Shown: in pieces, positions 1 through 42,365 of the stretch | How positions within the stretch are numbered: the first letter of the stretch is position 1 | Layout: each line of letters starts with the position of its first letter | Assembly: GCF_027596085.1 (NCBI RefSeq) | Contig: NC_072450.1 | Coordinates: forward strand, 6,548,736 to 6,612,735 | DNA: 64,000 bases | DNA from: Anoplopoma fimbria | Lineage: Eukaryota > Chordata > Actinopteri > Perciformes > Anoplopomatidae | Direction of reading: 5' to 3' | Program-made: the position numbers and the translations under genes | Notes under the pieces: generated by a model | Told to the model about the DNA's origin: nothing | The model's database searches: none | Seen by the model: only the letters and a program-made list of their open reading frames with translations

Positions 1-263
1 GACGAACCATACGCTGTCCTCTGACCTGTCACTTTCTGCCTCACTCTGGTCACACCTTCGCCTGTCCAATCTCCCTCGCTAACAGATCTGTCTCTATAGC
101 CGGGGTCATTCCATGTGTGTGTGGGAGTGTGACCTTTCCCTGGTGTCCCAAGGAGCCACTAAAAGCAGCGTGGTGGAACCGTTCCTTAGTTTGGTCACAT
201 TTGGCACAAGCCATTAAATCTGGTCAGTGCCATGGATGGGATGACCCTTGGAGACAGACTGAG

Positions 264-530
<267 letters not shown>

Positions 531-615
531 ATATTGGGACTATCTTTGGTTTTGTCTTTTTTTTTTTCGTAATAAAAATCATTGTTTCTGTACAACCACA
601 AAATGTAATTGACCC

Positions 616-1075
616 TTTGCTAAGCCCCGCCCATCAGCTGCTACTCTGGAGCCTACTCATGGAGCCCACACTGTCACTAAGTGCACTTACTGAACAAATA
701 TTATCTAATCTTTTGGAAAAGCAAACAAGTGATTTCAGAGAGATGCAGACATAGGGGTCTACAATATCTGTTAGAAGGATAAATCATGGATGTCAAACTA
801 GTTCAGCAGCCAAAACAGGTTAAAAAAAAAGATAAAAATAGAAGCTGAGGCCTACAGATCACAATGTAAAAGTGAACCACATCAACTGGTGATCAAGACA
901 AAAGACATTTAATTTAAGCAACACTACTGTTCCTGTAAAGCCAGGTGGGTCTTTATTCACTGTAACAATCGTTAAAAAGCAGAAGCAGCATGTGTATTCA
1001 TTCTGTAGCGATGCTACGCTATGATTGGTCAGTCGGCGTCTCAGGGCAGGACTTCCCATTGTCAAACTGGTTCAC
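616..1075. repeat. Dispersed repeat, copy 1 of 2
   Basis: Shares with 5,272-5,690 the ordered blocks CTAAGCCCC, GGAGCCCACACTGTCACTAA, AAATATTATC, TTTTGGAAAA, GTCTACAATAT, ATAGATCAC/ACAGATCAC-type text, TGTAAAAGTG and TTAAAAAGCA. About 450 bp, clearly diverged, family unknown to me. In PRMT3 intron 11. Confidence 0.6.
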
Positions 1076-2288
1076 CCTAGTCAGGTAAAGGTGAGCTGCT
1101 CCACCTCTGAGTACTGTTCTGATTTAAGGTCCTGAAACTTCCTTTCATTGTCCAAGTTGTACAAAAAAAAAATATATATATATATTCCATTCTCCCTCAT
1201 AAGTTTCTGGCTTTTCTGACTGTATCACTACAATGTTGGCCGCTTGTATTGACACGCGTACCATTTGACACACCCGGTGGGAAATACAAGAAAACCTTAG
1301 TACCACATAGTACTTGTAATAACCACAGGGGGCTGGTATGAGCAGTTTCTCCCTGCTGACAGAAGAAGTTTAGAGCAAATCTGACCTCAGTATTGCACTT
1401 CACTGCACCACTCCAACTTTTAAATGGTAGGGGAAACAGCCTCAACTGAGTAATAATACACGCACAACATATTCTACTCTTTAATTCATATACATTTACG
1501 CTATATGCGGAGAATTCTATTAATAGTAATACATATATTTAAAGATTTCCAAGAGAAAACTCACCTTTGATACTTTGGAAATTTTTTATCAAACCAAAGA
1601 TTTTCAAGGGTTGTGCTCAATGTGTTTGTGCAAGTTTTTTTGCTTGTTACATAGCGGCAGGGACAGAGAAACTCATCTAAATGTAGTGCAGGAGGCACAT
1701 GAGGCGGCAGATCTGGTGTTGAATCTCTATCAGCTGATAATTAAACAGCAGCAGGTAATGGAGATGCTATGGTAAGTTAGTTTAGCTTTTTTTTTTTTAC
1801 AGCTACTTTTTGTGTTAGCAAAGATGGTACAAAACCTTTTCCATTTGGATTCAGCTATTGAGAGCCATGTGAAATATGTTTTTATTAGTTTGTATTGGTT
1901 ACAATGCTGTTGGTTCACGTGATATTGTGTTTATTTGGCGCACTGAGCCTTTATTTGATTTGAAGTTGGCGTTAGCGGCCCAACCTACTGTAAATAAATT
2001 AAATAAAAATAAGTTCATGCTCCCAAACAGTGGAAGCTGGCTTTGGCGGTCTGTGTCCCTTTTAGTTTTAACAAAGCATAGAAACGCCCCGTGAAACTCC
2101 TCCCACTTTAACACAGGGACAGCCTGGATGGCAGTGTTTCATAACTATTCAAATGAAGCATTTATTCACAAACTACATTATGGAGAAATTGAATGACAAT
2201 GCAAGGAGAAAAAATGATTTCCTGTGCAGTTTCCACGTGGCTTATATCATGTACCTGACACACAATCGCCATCTTTGTGTTACCTTCA

Positions 2289-29802
<27,514 letters not shown>

Positions 29803-29900
29803 GATGCCTCCTTTGGTTGCAGTGGACTTCCTGGTGACGTCAGCGTGACGTAACGAAGGGGGCGGGGCCGAGTCAGAAGAGATGATGAGCCAGAGGAAGA
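29803..29900 (-). promoter_or_regulatory. PRMT3 proximal promoter, TATA-less with CRE-like sites and GC box
   Basis: Directly upstream of the PRMT3 start codon lie a perfect CRE, TGACGTCA (29835-29842), a second half-variant TGACGTAA (29846-29853), and a GC box within GGGGGCGGGGC (29858-29868). There is no TATA box at a sensible distance. This arrangement is typical of a housekeeping promoter using CREB/ATF and Sp1 factors. The transcription start is not visible. Confidence 0.6.
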
Positions 29901-30326
29901 CCAGGAGGTGTCGCCAGAGTTTCATTTATATACAACACAGCAGCTACTATATACTTTTTTTTTTTTTTTTTTTTACTGCCTGAGCAGATGAAAAGTATCA
30001 TTTTATAGTTATTTAATTGTAATAAATACTGTTTAACAAGTTTATTATCACCTATTAAACAGTGCGGATATTTCACCTGAATTACAGGATTTATTGATCT
30101 TGGCTCTGAGCGCAACCTTGAACCCGTCTCTCAATTAAAAAAAAAATAATTGCAAAATAAATATTATAGCTCTAGTGTGTGGACTGAAAATTGATGGGAA
30201 AACATTGAAGAAAATATCAAAATAATTGTATTTTTAAATATAACTAATTGGGGGAAATGTCACCTTCGCCTCTCTTTCAAGAAAAGGCCAAAGTTTACGG
30301 CAGCCATCTTTGTTTTTGCCGAACAA

Positions 30327-30406
30327 AACCATGGTTCCAACTGAACCATGGTTCCAACTGAACCATGGTTCCAACTGAACCATGGTTCCAACTGAACCAT
30401 GGTTCC
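30327..30406. repeat. 17-bp minisatellite with a palindromic unit
   Basis: AACCATGGTTCCAACTG repeated 4.7 times without error. Each unit contains the 10-bp palindrome AACCATGGTT. It runs directly into the 42-bp palindrome at 30,402. Confidence 0.92.
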
Positions 30407-30443
30407 TAACATTACGTCCATGCATGGACGTAATGTTAGGAAC
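30402..30443. repeat. Perfect 42-bp palindrome
   Basis: GTTCCTAACATTACGTCCAT|GCATGG... reads identically on both strands from 30402 to 30443 with no spacer; the centre is between 30422 and 30423 (ATGCAT). It contains two ACGT cores. It lies about 600 bp upstream of the PRMT3 start codon. Confidence 0.93.
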
Positions 30444-30825
30444 TTAGCAGTCGGGTCAACATGGCAGTTGGAGAATTAAAGCATCTGATTGTAATTTAGA
30501 AATTGCTTAAAAACATCACTAAGTATTGTCAAACGCTCCTTGTATTTTTTTGGTTTTATTGAAAAAAAAATTAGGCTGATTATTTATTTAGTTTCGAGCT
30601 GCGCGAGACGATGAACGCACTTTGCGGGAATGTTGCAAACTTCAATCATGTGTCAAATATGTTCAGTGTACGTCATGCGTTTTGTTAACAGACTGTTGCG
30701 ATGCACTTATGTTGTTACACACAATAACTTTACATTAATAGTCAGGAAAAACATAAGTTTAGCCAACTTGTTAAAATAAAATAAAAAAACAGAAGAATAG
30801 AAGTCAAGCAAAGTTTTAAATATTA

Positions 30826-30831
30826 TTTATT
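30826..30831 (-). terminator. Probable poly(A) signal of the unknown secreted gene
   Basis: AATAAA on the minus strand about 410 bp after the stop codon, followed by T-rich sequence. It would end the transcript about 1 kb before the PRMT3 start codon. Confidence 0.45.
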
Positions 30832-31239
30832 CAAAGACCCTTTTATGGACAAGCGGCAGAGCTCACAGCAGGTTTCAAATCTCTAAGGGGGAGGAAACGT
30901 AAGATAAATCAAACTTTGACAGCTTTGGTATTCACATTCTTGCAAACATTTCTAGCTATAAATACAGATATGTTACTAAAAATGCATTTGTTTAACCATA
31001 AGACCCTCTTGCTGGTGTTGCCACCAATGCAGGGATTTTCTGGAAGCAGCATCTGGCAGGTCAATTTTAACCTCAAGTTTAATCAATTTATAAGATTTGA
31101 GACAATCCTGTGATCTTTGCTTTTCATTTTCTGGAGGAGAGACTTCATCTGGTTTGTTCTGATCCGAGGAAGATCCAACTTCTGCTCAACTTTCAGACGG
31201 GCCCTCATGGTTAGATGGTTGAGTTTCAAGTTCTGCATC

Positions 31240-32339
31240 TCAGCCCTCTGTCTGCATTGGTGAAGCAGACTTGGTGCTCCTCTCCCCAGTGGTTGAAGTG
31301 ACAATCAATGCCAGTATACCTGTGGACTTCAAACTAGGGAGTGTGGTTGTCACTGCAAAATGGTCGTGAGCAGGAGACGCGTCATTTGCAGGACGTCGTT
31401 GGAAAGGTTTAAACTTGCCTTGGGCGCGAATTTGCGCTCTGTCCGGTGATGGAGGATGCCGGCTGCTGAATTGGCTTACTCTGGAATTCAGCTGCCTTTC
31501 ACTTGGTGCCGCAACACCGCGACCAAACCCCAGTCGTGTAGAATCGTGGCTAGAACTGCCCTGATTCTGTTTTGCAGGTGGATAATCTCTTCCAAAGAAC
31601 TTTCTACCTGTGGTAAAACTAGCTTGGGGCCGTGTTTTGTCAGAACTAGGCTTGAGCCGGCAGACATGGGTGTATCCTTTCGCCTCAGACATCACATCAC
31701 CGCTATAAACCCTTGTACGCCGTGTGTCAACTTTTCGTGCTGAAATGCTGCCAGGAGATTGTGTCTTTACGTCGCAAAGTTTGACATGTTGCAACAAGCT
31801 TGTTCTGCCGGGATGAAATCTTTTGGGGAAAACATGAATCGTTCGAGACTCAGGCTTCAGACTTGACTTTAAGTTGTGAATATTTGGACTTGCTTTACTG
31901 CTGTGTGAATAGATGGGGGCCCTTCGGTTGTTGGCTCCAAAGCCTGCTGAAGCTTTCTCTACCCCAACACGTTGAAAACTTTCTGTTGACTTAGTTCTGT
32001 CATGATAGATTCGGGATGGAGCAGAATCAAATTTTGTGTGATTAATCTTCTGGTCATCTGGAAAAGCGAACGTTTTGTTTTCAGAGCGGCTGGACGCCAC
32101 ATTACTTGGTCCTCGAGCAACTGAGGCCGAGTTTAAGCCAGATTTTAAATGGCTGACTCGGCTTGGATGATCTTCTTGAGCAGAGTTAATGTTGCCACTT
32201 GTCCGTCTGTCCACAGTTGATGTCTCGTAACCAGCTGGAGGTACTCTGAATAAAGTCGGTTCACTCCATCTGGTATAGTCTATGTTGTCATTGTGGACTA
32301 TCATTGGGGCCTGTCCTGTCTGGATATGTCGGACATAAC
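31240..32339 (-). CDS. Unknown secreted gene, coding exon 3 (mature protein and stop)
   Basis: 1,100-nt exon encoding residues 29-394, beginning GYVRHIQTGQAPMIV and ending SPMQTEG-stop. By far the longest non-repetitive open frame in the window, much longer than chance would give in this base composition. Acceptor TTCAATAG. Confidence 0.8.
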
Positions 32340-32624
32340 CTATTGAAGCAAAACACACATCAGACACGGTTCATATGTTTCTACGTAAAGTGGATTAAAT
32401 GTTAATGGCTGCAAATGTGCATATTGACATATTAAGTAATACCTCTCTGGGTATTCGCACAATTTACATCACCAACAAGCAGCCAAGAGAAAAGCACAAA
32501 CAGCCTGCAGAGTAAAAGGTAACACAGGTTAATATCAGTTTCCAACGTATATTTAGATTGATAAAAGTATTAAATTGGCAGAGTCAAACAGGACAACTTA
32601 CCTAAAACACTCTCTGGGGCTCAT
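31240..32624 (-). CDS. Unrecognised secreted, basic Ser/Arg-rich protein (394 aa, three exons)
   Basis: Spliced minus-strand gene: exons 32602-32624, 32443-32504 and 31240-32339 join in frame to 1,185 nt, ending in TGA. The first two exons encode a good signal peptide: MSPRECFR then LFVLFSWLLVG and DVNCA, with cleavage likely near residue 23-24. The mature part is low in cysteine (two), basic, rich in Ser, Arg, His, Pro and Asn, and largely disordered in appearance. It has two N-glycosylation sequons (NKT, NHT) and several Arg-Arg pairs (DRRT, NRRA, TRRT, QRRP) that could be proprotein-convertase sites. No domain is recognised. An open frame in the large exon extends upstream into the intron and hides the true start; the spliced reading adds the signal peptide in the correct phase. 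AATAAA on the minus strand at about 30826-30831 is a plausible poly(A) signal. Function unknown; a fish-lineage secreted or egg-coat-type gene is possible but only a guess. Confidence 0.75.
32443..32504 (-). CDS. Unknown secreted gene, coding exon 2 (signal-peptide core)
   Basis: 62 nt encoding LFVLFSWLLVGDVNCANTQR, the hydrophobic core and cleavage region of the signal peptide. Acceptor CTCTGCAG, donor GTATTA. Phase matches both neighbours. Confidence 0.72.
32602..32624 (-). CDS. Unknown secreted gene, coding exon 1
   Basis: 23 nt encoding MSPRECF plus two bases of an Arg codon; donor GTAAGT. A TATA-like TTACAAATA lies about 110 bp upstream (near 32715-32725) and an E-box CAGCTG lies further up (near 32755). 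Confidence 0.68.
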
Positions 32625-35106
32625 AGTTAGGCTTTCTCTCAGCAGCAGCACTCCCAACCCAAGAGTAAATCAGGCTACGACCAGCCCGTAGAACAGGTAG
32701 TGCAAACCCAGACCCCTATTTGTAAACTCTAAGCAGCGAGAGGCAGATCAGCTCAGCTGCTCCTCATTTTGGGGTAATTACTGCACGGCCATGATGGCAA
32801 CACCCAAGGCTGCATGAAGAGGAGGAAAGCTGTATGTTTATCACCCCAAACAATGTCAGTTTGAGATAAATTCTCCTGCTCAATATCACTTCTTGTGAGT
32901 AGAATAATGTTGTTTTTTTGTTTTGTTGAAATATGCAGTAGACTGTGCAAAGCTATGATATTTTTTTTAGGATGGAGTATGCAGAAGCAAAATGATTTTG
33001 TCTCGTCATGATAGGGCAAACATTTGTGTATACTGGATCAGAAAAGAATATGGGCCCATAGACTGTCAGGTGTCAATTCTCAATAAGTTGTTTTTTTATT
33101 TTATTGTATAGAAAACAGGTAAAAAGATAAAAAAAAAAAGTATTTTATTTATTTGTAATTGACTGTCTCACTAGAAATATTATCTAAAACAGCTATACTG
33201 TATGTTTTTAGCTGGAAATAAACTAAAGCTACTTAGTTTAAAAATATATATCTATGTCATACAAGTATTGAGAGCCCGATGAGTGTAATCACATTAAGTC
33301 ACAAGGGGGCGCTGCTAGATCAGGTGGAAAAGGCAAGTTTATTTGAATATCATCTATGAAACACAAAGGCAATTTGAAGTGCTTCACTTAGATCAGCAAC
33401 ATTCATCAAAACTACAAGCAAACAAGTGAAAAAGGAAATAAAATGAATTAAAGTCGAAGACAACTATGAAAAACAAAAGAAATAGAGTCTTAATATTTCA
33501 AAAATTTACCAGGAACACAAGTTTTAAAGTCTTAAAAAGAGAAAAGAAAATCATAAAAGAAGACATGAGATCATTTATTCAATTGTATCGTCATCAAAAT
33601 AAAAAACAGCATAGATATGGTTATATGCTTTCAATATTTCACATGCTGCAGTGCACAGATGAATAAAGCGCAGATATAGACACCAGATATTAACAGTGAT
33701 ACAGTTTAAACTTTTTTTCCTAAATTGAACAGACAGAAAATATTTATAATAATTTAATAAAAATATGGCGAAGACATCAAATATTTTAATCTAGTGTAGA
33801 ATAAACGCAAGCATTTACTTTAAGGCCGTTGTTCAGTGCGTTGACTCAGAGCAAAAATGTTGCACATCAAAAAGCCTGGAAATAGTTCCCTTATGACAAT
33901 ATTACAATACCATTCAATACAGAAGAAATGAAACCCAAATACACTTTAAATATTCAATATTTTGCTCGCTTCCCATATTGTTATCGCCAAAAATAATCTA
34001 TCAGACCCACTAAAGTCAAGTGCTTTCATAGAAACCTACATTTGGCTTTCTGACAGGTGTAAACTTCATGGATACATTTGCAGTAGTATGAAAATCCTTT
34101 TACATGAGGATGATGATGTGATTAGTGTTTGCAGTATGTAGTCGTCGCCATATATCTGCTAAAATTACCTGAAAAGAGAAAATAAAGTGATTAGTTTGAA
34201 AACAGTGATCACAGTGAACTCTAAACTGTTAAAAGTCCAAAAAAAATCAACCTAAAGGGTAACGTTGGCATTTGTTAAAACCTGGACTCTATGTTCCCAT
34301 GTTTTTGTGTCAAAGTGACTAATGGAGAGTTTTGAAATTGGTCCAGCATTGAGCGAGAACGCTGCAGCAGAACTAGATTAAGCGTCTGCCATCATGCTCT
34401 ATACTGGACCAATTTTTAAAAAGAATTGTCCCCATTAATCACTTGGACACAAAAACATGGGAACAAAGGGTCCAGGTTGAAAAATACCAAAGTTACACTT
34501 TAACTTTGCACAGGTACAGCTTTAGAGCAAAAGGAATATGACTCTATATGGTATTAATTTGACATCTTGTTGGGGAGTTAATTCTATAAATATTTACCAT
34601 CACATGCAAAAGAGGACTTTTCCCAAACATACATTTGGAATCCTGATTTTTTACCTTAATACAAAAGCTAAAATTCTTTGTTTTGCATGGATAAACAACA
34701 GTGATGACTTTAGTGGCAAATTTTTTTGGGACTTCATAGCAAAATTTGTCAGTTTTTTTTTAACCACTAGCAATTTTTAAGAATAGCGTCGTTACGGTAA
34801 CTAAATGAATGTACTTATTGTTTTGTCAGTGATACTAATTTGTTCTCTTTGTGTCTCTTTGATTGCAAACTGTGATTTAAGACATAAACATTAAGATGGA
34901 AACAAACAAAAAAAATCATTAAAAAAAAAAAGATTAATAACGTGTAAACTACGACCACCCATTTATGTAATGCACTGCCTCGCCAGTGTCCTGTGTCTAA
35001 TGTTAATTGCTTGACATTCATATAGTCATCAGATATAGATGTCAAGGAGTCCAACATTGCTTGAATATATCAGTGTTAATGGGTAATATTTTCTCACCTC
35101 TTTCTC
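32625..35106. other. Intergenic region between HTATIP2 and the unknown secreted gene
   Basis: A/T-rich. The 200 bp next to 32,625 are the likely promoter of the unknown gene; the right side would hold the HTATIP2 3' UTR. The fold-back element at 34,254 is the only structured sequence I can see. No RNA gene recognised. Confidence 0.5.
34254..34502. mobile_element. Fold-back miniature inverted-repeat element
   Basis: Long imperfect inverted repeat. The left arm contains CCTGGACTCTATGTTCCCAT and TTTTTGTGTCAAAGTGACTAATGG. The right arm, reversed and complemented, gives CCTGGACCCTTTGTTCCCAT and TTTTTGTGTCCAAGTGATTAATGG. Arms of about 90 bp with outer ends TAAAGGGTAAC / GTTACACTTTA flank a short centre with AACGCTGCAGCAGAAC. 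It has no coding capacity. It lies downstream of HTATIP2. Family name not asserted. Confidence 0.72.
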
Positions 35107-39391
<4,285 letters not shown>

Positions 39392-39536
39392 AACAGCAGT
39401 GGGAGAGCTGCAGGAACACTTCCTGGTTGTTCGTCTTCACACACGTGGTCATGTCTTCCTGCTTCGTTGATTGGCTGAGGGGGGAAATGTAGAAAGTCAC
39501 GTCACTGTCAATGCTAGACAGCACTAGATGATGGCA
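39392..39536 (-). promoter_or_regulatory. HTATIP2 proximal promoter, squeezed against a repeat array
   Basis: Only about 145 bp separate the exon 1 ATG from the repeat array. On the minus strand this stretch has a CCAAT box (complement of ATTGG at 39470-39474), a CRE-like TGACGTGA (39497-39504) and an E-box CACGTG (39442-39447). No TATA box is seen. The short unit could be the whole unique promoter unless the 5' UTR starts beyond the array. Confidence 0.5.
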
Positions 39537-41861
39537 ATTCAATGGTTTTTCTTTATTTTTATTTTATTTTTATTTTTTATTTTATATATATATACAGTAC
39601 CAGTCGAAAGTTTGGACACACCTTCTAATTCAATGGTTTTTTTATTTTTATTTTATTTATTTTTATTTTTTTTTCTATTCATTTTTTTTTTATTTTTATT
39701 TTTATTTTTTATTTTATATTACCAGTCAAACGTTTGGACACACCTTCTCATTCAATGGTTTTTTTATTTTTATTTTTATTTTACATATTTTTTTATTTTT
39801 ATATTTTATTTTTTTTTTATATATTTTTATTTTATATATATACAGTACCAGTCAAACGTTTGGACACACCTTCTAATTCAATGTTTTTTCTTTATTTTTA
39901 TTTTATTTTATATTTTATTTTTTATTTTATATATATACAGTACCAGTCAAACGTTTGGACACACCTTCTCATTCAATGGTTTTTCTTTATTTTTATTTTT
40001 ATTTTATATTTTTTTTTATTTTATATATATACAGTACCAGTCAAAAGTTTGGACACCTTCTAATTCAATGGTTTTTCTTTATTTTTATTTTATATATTTT
40101 TTTATTTTATATATATACAGTACCAGTCAAACGTTTGGACACACCTTCTAATTCAATGTTTTTTCTTTATTTTTATTTTATTTTTATTTTTATTTTTTAT
40201 TTTATATATATACAGTACCAGTCAAACGTTTGGACACACCTTCTCATTCAATGGTTTTTCTTTATTTTTATTTTTATTTTATATTTTTTTTATTTTATAT
40301 ATATACAGTACCAGTCAAAAGTTTGGACACCTTCTAATTCAATGGTTTTTCTTTATTTTTATTTTTATTTTATATATTTTTTTATTTTATATATATATAC
40401 AGTACCAGTCAAAAGTGTGGACACATTCTCATTCAATGTTTTTTCTTTATTTTTATTTTATATTTTATTTTATTTTATATATATACAGTACCAGTCAAAA
40501 GTTTGGACACACCTTCTCATTCAATGGTTTTTCTTTATTTTTATTTTACATATTTTTTTATTTTATATATATATACAGTACCAGTCAAAAGTTTGGACAC
40601 ACCTTCTAATTCAATGGTTTTTCTTTATTTTTATTTTTATTTTATATATTTTTTTATTTTATATATATACAGTACCAGTCAAAAGTTTGGACACACTTCT
40701 AATTCAATGGTTTTTCTTTATTTTTATTTTTATTTTATATATTTTTTTATTTTATATATATACAGTACCAGTCAAACGTTTGGACACACCTTCTCATTCA
40801 ATGGTTTTTCTTTATTTTTATTTTTTTTTATTTTATATATTTTTTTATTTTATATATATACAGTACCAGTCAAAAGCGTGGACACATTCTCATTCAATGT
40901 TTTTTCTTTATTTTTATTTTTATTTTATATATTTTTTATTTTATATATATACAGTACCAGTCAAAAGTGTGGACACATTCTCATTCAATGTTTTTTCTTT
41001 ATTTTTATTTTATATATTTTTTTATTTTATATATATACAGTACCAGTCAAAAGTTTGGACACACCTTCTCATTCAATGGTTTTTCTTTATTTTTATTTTT
41101 ATTTTATATATTTTTTTTTTATTATATATATATATATATATATATACAGTACCAGTCAAAAGTGTGGACACACCTTCTAATTCAATGGTTTTTCTTTATT
41201 TTTATTTTCATTTTATATATTTCTTTATTTTATATATATATACATTACCAGTCAAAAGTGTGGACACACCTTCTAATTCAATGGTTTTTCTTTATTTTTA
41301 TTTTCATTTTATATATTTCTTTATTTTTATATATATACAGTACCAGTCAAAAGTTTGGACACACCTTCTCATTCAATGGTTTTTCTTTATTTTTATTTTT
41401 ATTTTATATTTATTTTTATTTTATATATTGACAGTACCAGTCAAAAGTGTGGACACACCTTCTAATTCAATGGTTTTTCTTTCTTTCTTTTTTTTATTTA
41501 TTTTATATATTTTTTTATTTTATATATATACAGTACCAGTCAAAAGTGTGGACACACCTTCTCATTCAATGGTTTTTCTTTATTTTTATTTTTATTTTAT
41601 TTATTTTTTTATTTTATATATATATACAGTACCAGTCAAAAGTGTGGACACACCTTCTCATTCAACTACTTTGAAAAATCGAAAATATAAAACATATTCT
41701 GGTTTGTTGAGCATTTGTTTGTTTACCACATAATTCCATATGTGTTCCTTCATAGTTTGGATGTCTTCAATATTAATCTACAATGTAGAAAAAAATAAAA
41801 ATAAAAATAAAGAAAAACCATTGAATGAGAAGGTGTGTCCAAACTTTTGACTGGTACTGTA
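39537..41861. mobile_element. Tc1-like miniature element with its left terminal repeat expanded to about 22 copies
   Basis: About 22 direct copies of the left TIR core (GGACACACCTTCTCATTCAA and relatives), each followed by a T-rich linker of TTTATTTTTATTTT type ending in TATATATACAGTACC. The spacing is 82-127 bp, mean about 97. The last copy (41,646) runs into the same internal stretch as the element at 38,284, followed by one complementary TIR ending at 41,861. Cores vary at AAAGTTTGG/AAACGTTTGG/AAAGTGTGG and TCATTC/TAATTC. The long open frame running through it (39,955-41,733) is low-complexity and is not a gene. Confidence 0.8.
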
Positions 41862-42296
41862 TAATATTAGAAGAATATTCTGGAACAGTTGAAGAATACC
41901 ATATTATGTATTCATTTTCCAACTACTCAAATGTATATATCGTGGCACATTGCAACATAATTAGTGTCCAACTTTACTAAATTGCTTATTTGCTATACTC
42001 CCCATCATTATATCTGAAAATTGAATAATAATAATGCAAATTTTCTAAGGGAAAGTTATAGATATAATAACAAATATTTATTTAAAGTGGGGTTCATTGT
42101 GTGTATGAGCATGACAGGGCATTTTGCAACTTTGTTTATGTTTAAATATCACATATAAACTACTACCACAGTCCTCATTAAGGATAAAAGACAGATAACT
42201 TCATGACTTTTTTTTCCCTTAGGAGAGTGTTTTTTTGAAGAAAGAGACAATTTTGTGGTTTTTTTCTTCCACTTTTGGTTATAGAGATGCATGTTG

Positions 42297-42365
42297 CCCA
42301 GTGGTGGAAGAAGTACTCAGATATTTTGCTTAAGTTAGAGCAATACCACAGTGTAGAAATATTAT
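42297..42365. repeat. Fragment of a teleost 'AGTGGTGGAAGAAGTACTCAG' element
   Basis: CAGTGGTGGAAGAAGTACTC then AGATATTTTGCTTAAGT and AATACCACAGTGTAGAAATA, the usual terminal sequence of a widespread percomorph non-autonomous transposon. Only the end is present. Confidence 0.6.

Noticed and set aside
30234..30425. Short frame with repeated MVQLEPWFSWN-like text
   Set aside because: It is a translation of the 17-bp minisatellite; 17 is not a multiple of three, so the frame has no meaning.
31083..31304. 73-codon frame overlapping the 3' end of the unknown secreted gene
   Set aside because: It is a shifted frame on the same strand; the larger exon has the better coding evidence and its own stop.
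32340..32367. Methionine at 32,367 as start of the unknown gene
   Set aside because: It lies in the intron just before acceptor TTCAATAG. Using it loses the signal peptide, whereas the two upstream exons join in the correct phase.
39955..41733. Long (592-codon) open frame and several overlapping ones at 38.4-41.7 kb
   Set aside because: They translate the T-rich tandem transposon-end array into a repeated Phe/Tyr/Ile/Leu pattern. The same pattern opens in all three frames, so openness reflects base composition.
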